Assembly (NCBI GenBank): GCA_003021905.1
Contig: PXPI01000093.1
Location: 1-38,399, forward strand
Reading direction: 5' to 3'
From: Cyanobacteria bacterium SW_9_44_58
Lineage (GTDB): Bacteria > Cyanobacteriota > Cyanobacteriia > Cyanobacteriales > Rubidibacteraceae
Length of the DNA stretch: 38,399 nucleotides
Position 1 is the first letter of the stretch, and every line of letters begins with the position of its first letter. A model generated the notes under the pieces. The model did not search any database, had not been told where the DNA came from, and worked only from the letters and a program-made list of their open reading frames with translations. Shown here in pieces: positions 1 to 9,698 of this stretch. A program made the position numbers and the translations under genes.

Positions 1-93
1 ACCACTCCGACCCATCCCGAACTCGGCAGTGAAACGCTGTTGCGGCGAAGATACTAGACGGGCAACTGTCTGGGAAAATAGCTCGGTGCCAGG
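1..93 (+). rRNA. rrf: 5S ribosomal RNA, 3' portion (5' end outside window)
   Basis: CCACTCCGACCCATCCCGAACTCGGCAGTGAAACG...GCGGCGAAGATACTAG...GGGAAAATAGCTCGGTGCCAGG matches the conserved bacterial 5S core and 3' end. Confidence 0.93.
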
Positions 94-103
94 TTCCCTT
101 TTC

Positions 104-134
104 CCCCAGGTTCTCCCTGGGGTATTGGTTTTTT
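104..134 (+). terminator. Rho-independent terminator of the rRNA operon
   Basis: CCCCAGG-ttctc-CCTGGGG stem followed by TTTTTT at 129-134. Confidence 0.8.
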
Positions 135-273
135 AATTCCATACGATAGATAGTTAAGATAGCAATGTCGGCATTGTCTTCATCCTAATTGTTTTCATCC
201 TAATGATTACAACTACATTTGCTGTCATTGCTATTTTTATTGTAGCTTTTGGTTTAATCTCAAAGTGGTTAGA

Positions 274-1453
274 CTCACATCTTGCACCAAGGAGCAAAAC
301 AGTAGTAAAAAGGGGATACTCTTAATGTGACCTTCGATTAATGAAAGACCTGAGTAATGCGCAACAGCTGATCTACCAATTGGTAGAACTGATGGGAAGT
401 GATTACCAGAAACAGAGCTTGAAAGCATTTCTAGAATTGTTTCTCAAGGCTCAAGGAAGCCACCGACCCGAACACTGTCAAGTTAAATCAGCTAGTGCGC
501 TAAGTCGTTTTCTGAATCATTACCTCCAGTGCGAGCCATCATCCGCCAAGTGAGAAACATGATTCGGCAGCAGCTAAGCCAGTATCATCCTCGAGGTCGG
601 CGTCCTCATTTACAAATAATCGTTGACTTAACCACATTACAAAAGCGAGGAAAATTTAAGGACTATGAAAACTTAGTTAATGTCTTTAATGGTAAGAGAG
701 GATTACATCTGGTTGTTGTCTATCTAGTCGTAGGGCGATGGCGTATCCCATGGAGTTTTCGCATCTATCGAGGGAAAGGACATGCCACTCCGGCACAGCT
801 GGGATTGAGATTAGTACGGCAACTGCCCCGATGGCTGAAACGCCAGTTTCAGGTGATGGTGTTAGCAGATACGGCTTTTGGAAGCGTTGAATTTTTGAAA
901 GGCATACGTTCCATGAGGCTTAATGCGATTACCGGTGTTCGTCGTGACCGTGTTTTGGAAGATGATCGCCGCTTATGGCAATTACATAAGCCTGGTCAAC
1001 AAATTAGACTTCAAGGATTAGATTTTCCGGTAACCGTCGATTGGTTCTATTTGCCACGAGATGGAGCAAACCAACCCTGTAAACGCTACGTTGTTTCTAC
1101 AAAACCCCTAAAAGCCAGTACCATCGTTTGGTGGGGCAAACATCGCTGGCAAATTGAAGGCTTTTTCAAAACTGCTAAGTATCGTTTTGGTCTCCATAGA
1201 TTTGCTCAAAAGACTGTTAAGGGAATGTATCGTTGGTTGATTTTGTCCTTAGTAGCCTTTCTCCTTGCTCATTGGGGTTATCTGTCACTGGATAGTAAAC
1301 AACTACCGGATTGGGGAGTTGCTGCTACCATCATCCTTGAGAGTTGCTTGGTGGAAGTAGTTGTCGCTGTTTTCCTTGCCGAAATTGAAAAGAAGCGAAC
1401 GTTACTACAACAGCATGGATTAGATATTCAAATTACCAGGTGCAAGATGTGAG
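274..1453 (+). mobile_element. Insertion sequence (IS4/IS701-like DDE), 1180 bp, with 15-bp TIRs and 4-bp target duplication TAGA
   Basis: Perfect TIR CTCACATCTTGCACC (274-288) / GGTGCAAGATGTGAG (1439-1453), flanked by TAGA at 270-273 and 1454-1457. Contains a DDE transposase. Confidence 0.9.
341..1452 (+). pseudogene. DDE transposase split by a frameshift (ORFs 341-553 and 529-1452)
   Basis: The N-terminal part (MKDLSNAQQLIYQLVELMG...LSRFLNHY) and the remainder (RAIIRQVRN...VDLTTLQKRG...VLADTAFGS...WWGKHRWQIEGFFKTAKYRFGLHRF) lie in different frames. No obvious A/T slippery heptamer at the junction. Confidence 0.8.
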
Positions 1454-2028
1454 TAGAGAAAACTGTACTGACGCCGCCGATTATATTTGTTACTTTAGGT
1501 TTATTACTAAGTCCGCAGCTATTAGGGTTAATTAATGTCGAGGCTAAAACATCAATTATTAAAACTCTGGCAGAGTTAACTTTTTAAATTTATGGGAAGC
1601 TGCAGTGTTAGCTACAATCTTAGCTCCTACGGATGCTATCCTTGCTCAAGCAGTGGTCAGTAGTTCCAGAGTTCCCGTTTGTATTCGGCAAGCTATTAAT
1701 GTCGAAAGCGCCTTAAATGATGGAATTGGTTTACCTTTTCTTTTAATTTTTTTCTCTTTAGCTGGGATTAGCGAAGGTTCTCAAAATACAGTATTTTGGT
1801 TAACTATTATCCTCGAGCAAATCTTTTTAGGGCCAGTAGTTGGGGTTACTATTGGTTACTTTAGGGGTTACTTAATTTATTTCAGTTCTTCTAAACAGTT
1901 GATGAACAAAAGTTTTGAAAACTTATCCGTTCTCGCGTTCCGTTAATTGCTTATTCTTTAGCTGAAATGATTGGTAGTAATGCATAAATGTTGAACGATA
2001 AAAAAAAACTAAAAAAAATACCTCCAAT

Positions 2029-2560
2029 TTGGTAAACTGGAGGCATTCCATTTCAATGAATGTAACTTTAATGATATCAAATTTTCCTGGCTTGGTCAAA
2101 AAACACTTCGGACATCTTCCCAAAGATGATTACCCTGTGTTAAATACCTTTCTCTTTGTTTCTACTTGGCTAGAATTTGTTCTGGATCAAGGGCAAACTA
2201 TGCAACGGTTTGTTTAAGCACTTAAACACTCGTGGTATCGATGTTGATCTAACGACTTTTTCCAAAGCCAGCAAAAATCGAGATTCTAAACTATTTTATC
2301 AGCTTTTTCTTGATTTAAGAAACGAACTAAAAAAACAACGTGGTATAGATAAGAATCAACTGGCGTTATTTCCTCTCGATTCAACGATTGTTACTCTAAC
2401 CAGTAAGCTGTTATGGCAACAAGGATATCATCAAGTTAAGCTGTTCAGTGGCTTAAATCTTTTTACCTCTGAACCGGGAGGCGTTTTTCTTCATTTTGGT
2501 CAAGGACATGATAGCAAATATGGAGATAAAACGATTGGAGAAACTCCCGACAATGGCCTA
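2029..2560 (+). pseudogene. IS4-like transposase remnant, frameshifted and 3'-truncated
   Basis: Translations ...LDQGQTMQRFV / KHLNTRGIDVDLTTFSKASKNRDSKLFYQLFLDLRN...LFPLDSTIVTLTSKLLWQQGYHQVKLFSG resemble the N-terminal half of IS4-type transposases; the C-terminal catalytic part is absent. Confidence 0.7.
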
Positions 2561-4288
2561 AGTATCATAGAAAGGACGAAGAGATTGGAGGATCGCGCCT
2601 ACTGTTTGTGTTAATCCTTCTTGTTCTTTCAAGTTCTTAGCAGTTGCATAAAGACGAGTTTCTAACTCCGCTAATGTTGGAAAGGTTTCTATAACTTTTT
2701 TAAGTAAGTTGTCCAGTGAATGAGTCCTAACTAATGACCAATCTTGTTCATTAAAACTGATCTGATAATAGAGCATAGAAAAAAGTAAAATTTTAATTCG
2801 AAGAGGCGTTGTATAGCGAGTTGCTTCATAACGTAAATCAAAAAAATGACAATTGGTGTGGTCGGAGTTTTCTTGATTTTTTTGAGATTGGCTAGAATTA
2901 ACTTGAGAATCTACATTAACGATTACAGCTTCTTCCTTGTCCAAATTGTTGAATTCATTTTTTAGTTTCAAGTTATTAGAAATGGTTACACTATCAGAAT
3001 TAGGTTTTCGATTTATATCAGTATAGTTTTGAGATGAATGTTGCTCGCTATGCTCTCCTAATTGGATGCCGGTAAATTGCGATGGAACTCCATCATTATT
3101 ATCGTAACTATCTGTTCCTAGTGGTTGAGAAGATTCATACAGGTATTTTACTTGGTCAATAATCAAATCGGCTATAATTTGATATTTCTTTTGTTTATTG
3201 AGCGTATTAACTACTTCCTGAATACTGTTTTGAAAGGAAATAAAATCCGGTTCTCTAGTATATAATTCTTGTAGTAGCGATTTAGTACGATACTTGATAA
3301 GAACGCTGGAATTATTTTCCCAACGGTGCTTACAAACACAAAACAGCAGTTTTTTAATCCGGCTGATTTCTGGATGTTGTTTTAAATTATGAACAATACC
3401 GTTAATCGTATAAGAACCGTCTTGTTGTTTTTGATAAGTGTTGTTTACTTTTGGTGATTGAATTTTGTTAAAATAGGCATTTAAATCATCAATAACTTCA
3501 ACAACGCTTTGATACCGATCGCGTGGATTCCATTTCACCATGCGGCTTAAAATTTCGGCAAAGGGATCGTCAATGTTAACGAAATGTCGCCACAATAATT
3601 CTCCAGTATCAGGATCTTCTGCTAACCGTTTTGGAGAAATTCCACTTAATCCTTGAATAACAATTTTGCCAATTGCATAAATATCGCTGCTATAAGAAGG
3701 TTTTCCTCCTTGCTGTTCTAAAGGCATATAAGCAGGGGTACCAATAGCTACTGTAAATGATGAATCTTCCCTATCTTCTTCACCAAGAGTGGTAATTTTT
3801 TTTACGGAACCAAAATCAATAAGGACCAACTTGTGATCGCTATTACGCAGAATAATATTTTCCGGTTTTAAGTCACGATGAATTACTTGATTGTCATGAA
3901 TAAACTTTAAAACACCAAGAATATCTTCTAAGAACGCGATCGCGCGTTCTTGAGACCAAGGGGAATTCCCCTTCAATTCTTTCGATAATAAATTTCCTTC
4001 AATAAACTCTTGTACCAAGTAGAACTGTTCATTTTCTTCAAAATGGGCTTTTAATTGAGGAATTTGGGGATGATTGCCAATCCGAGCTAAAACCGAGGCT
4101 TCTAAATCAAATAATCGTCTTGCTGTTTGTAAAATCCAGGGGTCTTTCACTTGAGGTTTGAGTTGTTTAACGACACACCAGGGATTTCCAGGAAAGTCAC
4201 AATCTTTGGCTAGAAAAGTTTGACCAAATCCTCCGACCCCCAATTCTTTAAAAATGTAGTAGCGTCCGCGTAGTTTCGTTCCCAACAT
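2558..4288 (-). CDS. Serine/threonine protein kinase with long C-terminal extension
   Basis: LGVGGFGQTFLAKD glycine loop, VVKQL, VIHRDLKPENIILR, DFGSVKK and GTPAYMPLEQ kinase motifs. Confidence 0.93.
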   Translation of the reverse strand: MLGTKLRGRYYIFKELGVGGFGQTFLAKDCDFPGNPWCVVKQLKPQVKDPWILQTARRLFDLEASVLARIGNHPQIPQLKAHFEENEQFYLVQEFIEGNLLSKELKGNSPWSQERAIAFLEDILGVLKFIHDNQVIHRDLKPENIILRNSDHKLVLIDFGSVKKITTLGEEDREDSSFTVAIGTPAYMPLEQQGGKPSYSSDIYAIGKIVIQGLSGISPKRLAEDPDTGELLWRHFVNIDDPFAEILSRMVKWNPRDRYQSVVEVIDDLNAYFNKIQSPKVNNTYQKQQDGSYTINGIVHNLKQHPEISRIKKLLFCVCKHRWENNSSVLIKYRTKSLLQELYTREPDFISFQNSIQEVVNTLNKQKKYQIIADLIIDQVKYLYESSQPLGTDSYDNNDGVPSQFTGIQLGEHSEQHSSQNYTDINRKPNSDSVTISNNLKLKNEFNNLDKEEAVIVNVDSQVNSSQSQKNQENSDHTNCHFFDLRYEATRYTTPLRIKILLFSMLYYQISFNEQDWSLVRTHSLDNLLKKVIETFPTLAELETRLYATAKNLKEQEGLTQTVGAILQSLRPFYDT

Positions 4289-4529
4289 TGGCTGATTTAA
4301 GATAAATGGTTATTATCAATGAATTAACGGTCTTTGACTACCTCAAATTACCCCTTAATCTCTTATTTTTAATTGATCACAATTTATAACCTGTTTTCCT
4401 CTTGGTAAAAATATGATAATCAATTGGGTATAAAGTGTGATTTTATTTTAACATTTCCCTATTTGCTTCTGTCTCGCTTTTATCTCAACAAAGAATTTGC
4501 AAATCATTGAGAGCAAAATCTACTAAACA

Positions 4530-4991
4530 ATGCTCAAAGTCGTCTTATATCAACCTGAAATCCCTCCAAATACTGGCAATATTGCTCGTACCTGTGCGGC
4601 CACTGAAACCGAATTGCATCTTGTGGGAAATCTAGGATTCGACATCAGTGAGAGTGCTGTGAAACGTGCTGGGCTAGACTACTGGCCCTATGTTGACTTA
4701 CACCAACATCAGGACTGGGATAGCTTTACTAAAATCCAACGCCAACGAGGCGGGAAGCTAATCGCCTTTAGTGTTAGAGGAAGCTGTTCCTATACCAGTT
4801 ATGCTTTTGAAACAGAAGACTGGCTCTTATTTGGACCAGAGAGTCAAGGGTTGCCTACGGAAATTATGGAAAGTTCTCATACTATTTTGCAAATTCCAAT
4901 ACTTAACCCTAATGTTCGCAGTCTAAACTTATCGGTGAGTGTTGCCGTTAGTTTATACGAAGCGAAGCGACAACTGGGAGCAATGGGTTAG
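4530..4991 (+). CDS. trmL: tRNA (cytidine(34)-2'-O)-methyltransferase, SPOUT family
   Basis: VLYQPEIPPNTGNIARTCAAT, LVGNLGFD, LFGPESQGLP, IPILNPNVRSLNLSVSVAVSLYEA. Confidence 0.94.
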   Translation: MLKVVLYQPEIPPNTGNIARTCAATETELHLVGNLGFDISESAVKRAGLDYWPYVDLHQHQDWDSFTKIQRQRGGKLIAFSVRGSCSYTSYAFETEDWLLFGPESQGLPTEIMESSHTILQIPILNPNVRSLNLSVSVAVSLYEAKRQLGAMG

Positions 4992-5192
4992 TTAATTCAA
5001 ATTTCCAACTTGGGTAGGATTGAATCAAACCAAGATCCAAAAAAATGGCTAAACAAGTGCAAAAAATTTCTCAAACAGTTTATTATGGGCTTGTGTTGCC
5101 AACTTTCCTAAGGAAAGAAACTCATCAATCAATTTTTCCCGAAGGAGAGGAAGGCTGAGAAATGTTGTTAAACACACCAGCATGAATGACTT

Positions 5193-6503
5193 GTGGACAA
5201 TAAGGTCAAACAAAAGGAGGTTTTCTTGAAGTATTTTCCTAACAGTGTCCCCCCTATTTTTTCATCTTTGTCCCTGTTTCCCAGCAAAAGCGAAAATAAG
5301 AGTTCGATAACCTGTCCGAAGCAAACCCAGCTCAAGCAGTTCTCTCATCAAGGAATTGCCAAAATGGCAACCTTGGCAATGCCCATGCTATTGATGTTTT
5401 CCATGGCTCAACCGGCCCAGGCTTGGGAAAAACAAGCTAAACGCACTCAAGAAAGCGATGTAGGGAGTTTGTCCCCAACATTAACAAGACCGCCCGTAGT
5501 CAACCATGAAATCAAACCAGAGGAAACTTTATGGGAATTATCCCAACAGTACGAAATGTCTCCAGAACAAATTGCCAACTACAACGGAATTCATCCTCAA
5601 CAAGTTCTACAAGTGGGACAAACCTTAAAAATTCCCGTTGATCAAAATGGAAATTATCAACCACAACTCCTGGAACAACCCTTGGCAGGAGTGGGGGGTG
5701 CTATTTCGTCCAACAATTCTGTGTTGCAAGAAGACCATACTGCTTCTCAAACAGAATCAAGCCATGCTATTCCCCTTGTCATTGGAGAGCAATTCAGCTC
5801 TTCTGAGAATCAAAATGCTGGTGTTAAATCGGAACTGCCTATTAAACAATTTCTAGCTGATGTGGAACAATTACGGGTAAATTATGAATCGAAAGTAGCA
5901 ACAGACGAGGAGAGGAAAAATGCTACCAAAACCAATCGAGGAAAACTATTCTCTCCCAGTTCATCTTCTTCTCGCTCTGCTTCTCCGAATTCTCTAGCGA
6001 CAGCTCCCATTAAAGTTGAATTTTATAATAACTTTTTAAATCCCCCTATTGGAGAAAAAGTGAGTCCGGAATTACCGCCTCTATCTTCTCCAGAACAATA
6101 TCTTCCCAATAGTCCACAAAAATTTGATGGCTATATTTGGCCCGCCGAAGGGGTATTTACTTCCGGTTATGGGAGACGTTGGGGAAGAATGCACAAAGGA
6201 ATTGACATTGCCGCTCCCATTGGAACGCCAATTGTCGCTAGCGCTCCCGGTGAAGTCGTTGTCGCCGGTTGGAACAATGGAGGTTACGGTAAATGGGTCA
6301 AACTCCAACATCCTGACGGTAGTATTACCCTCTATGCGCATAACAGCAAGGTTTTAGTGCAAAAAGGCCAAGAAGTGGATCAAGGACAACCCATTGCAAA
6401 AATGGGCAGCAGCGGCCGAAGCACGGGGCCTCACCTGCATTTTGAGATTCGACGTCCTGGCAAAGGAGCCGTCAATCCCATTGCTTATCTTCCAGAACGT
6501 TAA
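5193..6503 (+). CDS. LysM domain / M23 family metallopeptidase (GTG start likely)
   Basis: LysM: EETLWELSQQYEMSPEQIANYNGIHPQQVLQVGQTLKIP. M23: GRRWGRMHKGIDIAAPIGTPIVASAPGEVV...YGKWVKLQHPDGSITLYAH...STGPHLHFEIR. Confidence 0.93.
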   Translation: MDNKVKQKEVFLKYFPNSVPPIFSSLSLFPSKSENKSSITCPKQTQLKQFSHQGIAKMATLAMPMLLMFSMAQPAQAWEKQAKRTQESDVGSLSPTLTRPPVVNHEIKPEETLWELSQQYEMSPEQIANYNGIHPQQVLQVGQTLKIPVDQNGNYQPQLLEQPLAGVGGAISSNNSVLQEDHTASQTESSHAIPLVIGEQFSSSENQNAGVKSELPIKQFLADVEQLRVNYESKVATDEERKNATKTNRGKLFSPSSSSSRSASPNSLATAPIKVEFYNNFLNPPIGEKVSPELPPLSSPEQYLPNSPQKFDGYIWPAEGVFTSGYGRRWGRMHKGIDIAAPIGTPIVASAPGEVVVAGWNNGGYGKWVKLQHPDGSITLYAHNSKVLVQKGQEVDQGQPIAKMGSSGRSTGPHLHFEIRRPGKGAVNPIAYLPER

Positions 6504-6624
6504 TGGCCTGTTGAGGACAAGATGGGAGGAGGGGGAGCGATGAGCAATAACCATAATTATTTTTTATCACACTTTTTCAGTGACAATTTCTTTCTCCACC
6601 AGTAAAAACCATTAAATATAAAAT

Positions 6625-7479
6625 ATGTCCACATTACCTTTAATTGATTGCATTTACACCGATGGGGCTTGTAGCGACAATCCAGGACAAGGGGGCTGGG
6701 GAGCTGTTTTATATTTCCAAGATGGTTCGATTTATGAATTAGGCGGCGCTGATTCAGAAACCACCAACAATCGCATGGAAATGCAAGCCGCGATCGCGTC
6801 TCTGCAATTGTTTCATGAAAGCGGTCAAACCACACCCATTGCTCTTTATAGTGACAGTGAGTACCTTATTAAAGGCATTACCCAATGGTTAAATGGTTGG
6901 AAAAAGAAAGGTTGGAAAACTGCTAGCGGGAAAGCTGTTCTCAATCAAGACCTCTGGAAAAGGTTAGACCAACTCAATGATTCCCTAGTGAATTGGAGGC
7001 ATGTTAGTGCCCATCAAGGCATTGTCGGCAACGAACGTTGCGACGCGATCGCGCGATCCTTTGCGGCAGGAAATTCCCCTTCCCTCAAACAAACCATTGA
7101 ATTTCCCGTTCCCGCTAACTGCGATACCGTTACTAATGTTACCCAAACGATACAATCAAAAACGCCCAAGGAAATACCGAGTCGAAACACAACCAATCCT
7201 ATGGAAGAATTAGAGGAGCGTTCACTAGGAGATTCTCCCCTTGTCCAAGGGAATCGGATGGAAGGATTGGAACATCTGATCCAATCCTTGAGAATTGCCG
7301 ACGAAATAGCGGAAAAAGGCTATTTAATCAGCAGTTCTGAACTGGCTGATTTAATGAACGTCAATGCCAGCGCTGTTACGAGCCGAGGAAACCACTGGTC
7401 TTGGCGCAACTGGGTCGTTTCGCGAGTCCGACGAGAAGGAAACCAAATTCTCTGGCAATTGGAACGAGCAGAAGGCTAA
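6625..7479 (+). CDS. rnhA: Ribonuclease HI with additional C-terminal HTH-like domain
   Basis: YTDGACSDNPGQGGWGAVL, NNRMEMQAAI, YSDSEYLIKGI, HQGIVGNERCDAIA. Extra ~75 aa at the C-terminus (EHLIQSLRIADEIAEKGYLISSSELADLMNVNASAVTSRG...). Confidence 0.92.
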   Translation: MSTLPLIDCIYTDGACSDNPGQGGWGAVLYFQDGSIYELGGADSETTNNRMEMQAAIASLQLFHESGQTTPIALYSDSEYLIKGITQWLNGWKKKGWKTASGKAVLNQDLWKRLDQLNDSLVNWRHVSAHQGIVGNERCDAIARSFAAGNSPSLKQTIEFPVPANCDTVTNVTQTIQSKTPKEIPSRNTTNPMEELEERSLGDSPLVQGNRMEGLEHLIQSLRIADEIAEKGYLISSSELADLMNVNASAVTSRGNHWSWRNWVVSRVRREGNQILWQLERAEG

Positions 7480-7486
7480 AGCGACA

Positions 7487-8686
7487 TTAGTACACTCTTC
7501 CTCGCCATTGTTTGGGACGTCTGCTTACCGACAGAAAAATCCGTAAAACAGCCAAAGCATCAGCTAAGGGGGAAAGCCAAAATGTCAACGAGGAAAATCG
7601 TTGTTCAGCGCGATCATAGGAGTTGGCCACAGCCAATAATAGCCCAAAACGCATCAATAGCAGTCCACTATTTAATCCTCCCATGATGAGAAACATTAAC
7701 TCTGTTTCTCCATTTAAAACTCCCCCAACAAAGGCCAAGCTCAATGGCAAGGGCAACCCTTGCAACACCAATAAAAGCCAAAGTTCCAGCAACAAAAGGC
7801 TAGGAGTGGAGGCATCCTTAAGATCCAAAGATCGTCCCCATTCCTGCCAAGTTTCTTTTATTCCTTCATACATTCTCACCTTCAGTACCTTTGCCCCATC
7901 TAAAAACCCAACGCGATACCCCTGAGCAGCGGCATAACGGGCTAGGGTAACATCATCGCAAAATGAGTTTTTGGCGGCAGTGTATCCCCCAAGGGCTGAT
8001 AAAACCTCTCGGCGGACTAAAAAGCATTGTCCATTGGCCATCACCCGTTCTGGGGCATGGGATTTTACCCCTGCTACATCAAAACGATACAACAATGTCA
8101 TAAGCAGTGCCGGTTGCAGCCACCACTCTCCTGGAGATTTCAATTGAAACTGGGGAGATAAAGACAAAATATCGTAGCCTTCCGATTCAGCAGCCGCAAT
8201 GACTGCCGGGACGAGCCCCGGTTGCGGTTGGGTATCGGCATCCATCCCCAAAATCCATTCACTGTTTGGGGAACTTGCTAAAAAGCCGTTATGTAAGGCC
8301 CAAGGACGACCAACCCATTGTGGAGGTAAGGGATCATCGGCTAAGAGACGAAATCGGGGATCATCCTTTTGCGCTTGTTTCACTAAATCCGGCGTCCCAT
8401 CCGTGGAATGGCTATCCAGAACGAGAATTTCCCGCACTTCGTAGCCTTGTTGGGTTAATCCTCTTAAACAGGGAGAAATGCGAGACGCCTCATTGAGTGT
8501 CGGAACAACAATACTAACAGTGCCGAATTGTTCTGGCGTTGTCACTGTTGGTGAAAGCGGCGGCAACCGTCTGGCACCTTTCAGTAAACGAGAGAGGAGA
8601 ATTAAGGCTGCCGGAATTTGCAGGAGCAGCAGCAAAAAAATGCCTCCTGTTATGACTGATTCAAAACTCATCGACATGATAATCAA
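7487..8686 (-). CDS. cruG: Family 2 glycosyltransferase, CruG-like (myxol 2'-O-glycosylation)
   Basis: GT2 motifs VSIVVPTLNEASRISPCLRGLTQQ, VLDSHSTDGT, GMDADTQP. Adjacent to cruF in the arrangement known in cyanobacteria. Confidence 0.85.
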   Translation of the reverse strand: MIIMSMSFESVITGGIFLLLLLQIPAALILLSRLLKGARRLPPLSPTVTTPEQFGTVSIVVPTLNEASRISPCLRGLTQQGYEVREILVLDSHSTDGTPDLVKQAQKDDPRFRLLADDPLPPQWVGRPWALHNGFLASSPNSEWILGMDADTQPQPGLVPAVIAAAESEGYDILSLSPQFQLKSPGEWWLQPALLMTLLYRFDVAGVKSHAPERVMANGQCFLVRREVLSALGGYTAAKNSFCDDVTLARYAAAQGYRVGFLDGAKVLKVRMYEGIKETWQEWGRSLDLKDASTPSLLLLELWLLLVLQGLPLPLSLAFVGGVLNGETELMFLIMGGLNSGLLLMRFGLLLAVANSYDRAEQRFSSLTFWLSPLADALAVLRIFLSVSRRPKQWRGRVY

Positions 8687-8735
8687 CTCCCCTCAGCAAC
8701 CAAGATTCTCAAGTTGCCGCTACTATGACTGCAAC

Positions 8736-9698
8736 TCACTGAGCCCCTCTTCCTTGAAGTTGCGCGACGGAAACAGAATTTTTTTCACTTGCCCCTTCTG
8801 CTGTCCCCTGCGTGGATGAAATCTTGGGAGTCAGCCAGTAAAGGAGAGAACAAGGAATAACAGCAAAAACCGTGCCTAGTACCACTGGAATCCAGAGACC
8901 CGCGGCGAGACTGAGAATAGCGCCAAACAGGATATTAAAAAAGTAAATGGCAAAAGGAAATGTTAGATCGCTGCGGCCAAGGTTTAGGGGTTGATTTCCC
9001 CAAAATAAATGAGCAACACTCATAAAAACAACGCCAGTAATAAACCAACCTGCAAAGTTTTGGTAGGGCATGCCAAAAAATGCCCCTGGTTGTTCCCATA
9101 TCCAAAATGGAACATCGGTTTGGCTCATCGCTGGATCCAGAACAAAATCCCAGAACGTCAGGAGAATCGATCCGATGGCGATCGCGCCCAGGGAACGTAC
9201 CCAATTGGGTAAGGAACGATTTTCCAATCCCACTCTGGCAATTAAATAGGTACAAAATCCCACATAAAACCAGGATAGTGGAATCGTAAACGGAACTAAA
9301 TCCGCAATTTTATATCCTAAGCCGCTCAAATAACGATATTCGCCAAAGGGAAACCCCGTGCTTGTTCCCAACAGTTCACTGGCTAACGACAAACTAGTAG
9401 CAGGCACCATAAACGTTAACCAGCGTTTGCTTCCTAGGGTTTGATAGGCATAAACGGCAACTGCCGCCGCCCCTAGCAGCATATAAACGACACCGCCGCC
9501 AGCCATAGAGTAACGAAAGGCAATTTGTCCAATTTCGGGGAGACTTGCAATAAAGTCTCCATTGGGAAGTACCAGCACTAAGCCGGCAATGCCAAATATC
9601 ATCGCGGAAATATGAGCGATTAACAGTCCCGTTGCCGGGGAAAATCTGATACCAGGTTTTTGTAATTTCATTAAAGTTTCTTCCTTGATTGATACCAC
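8736..9698 (-). CDS. cruF: Carotenoid 1',2'-hydratase, CruF-like membrane protein (may start at internal Met)
   Basis: Multi-TM protein with SLASELLGTSTGFPFGEYRYLSGLGYKIADLVPFTIPLSWFYVGFCTYLIA, characteristic of the CruF/DUF422 family. Confidence 0.87.
   Translation of the reverse strand: MVSIKEETLMKLQKPGIRFSPATGLLIAHISAMIFGIAGLVLVLPNGDFIASLPEIGQIAFRYSMAGGGVVYMLLGAAAVAVYAYQTLGSKRWLTFMVPATSLSLASELLGTSTGFPFGEYRYLSGLGYKIADLVPFTIPLSWFYVGFCTYLIARVGLENRSLPNWVRSLGAIAIGSILLTFWDFVLDPAMSQTDVPFWIWEQPGAFFGMPYQNFAGWFITGVVFMSVAHLFWGNQPLNLGRSDLTFPFAIYFFNILFGAILSLAAGLWIPVVLGTVFAVIPCSLLYWLTPKISSTQGTAEGASEKNSVSVAQLQGRGAQ

Larger units (their letters stand above)
203..1980 (+). pseudogene. NhaP/CPA1-type cation:proton antiporter pseudogene, interrupted by an IS element and internally deleted
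   Basis: MITTTFAVIAIFIVAFGLISKWL before the IS joins in frame to EKTVLTPPIIFVTLGLLLSPQLLGLINVEAKTS after it. A deletion/frameshift follows, then WEAAVLATILAPTDAILAQAVVSSSRVPVCIRQAINVESALNDGI, a typical antiporter core. Confidence 0.88.

Noticed and set aside
529-560. Programmed ribosomal frameshift in the IS transposase
   Set aside because: No slippery heptamer or clear downstream stimulatory structure visible; ordinary frameshift mutation or sequencing error is simpler.
6081-6357. Antisense and alternate-frame ORFs within the M23 peptidase, prfC, mfd and other genes
   Set aside because: They are shadow ORFs of strong coding frames without family motifs.
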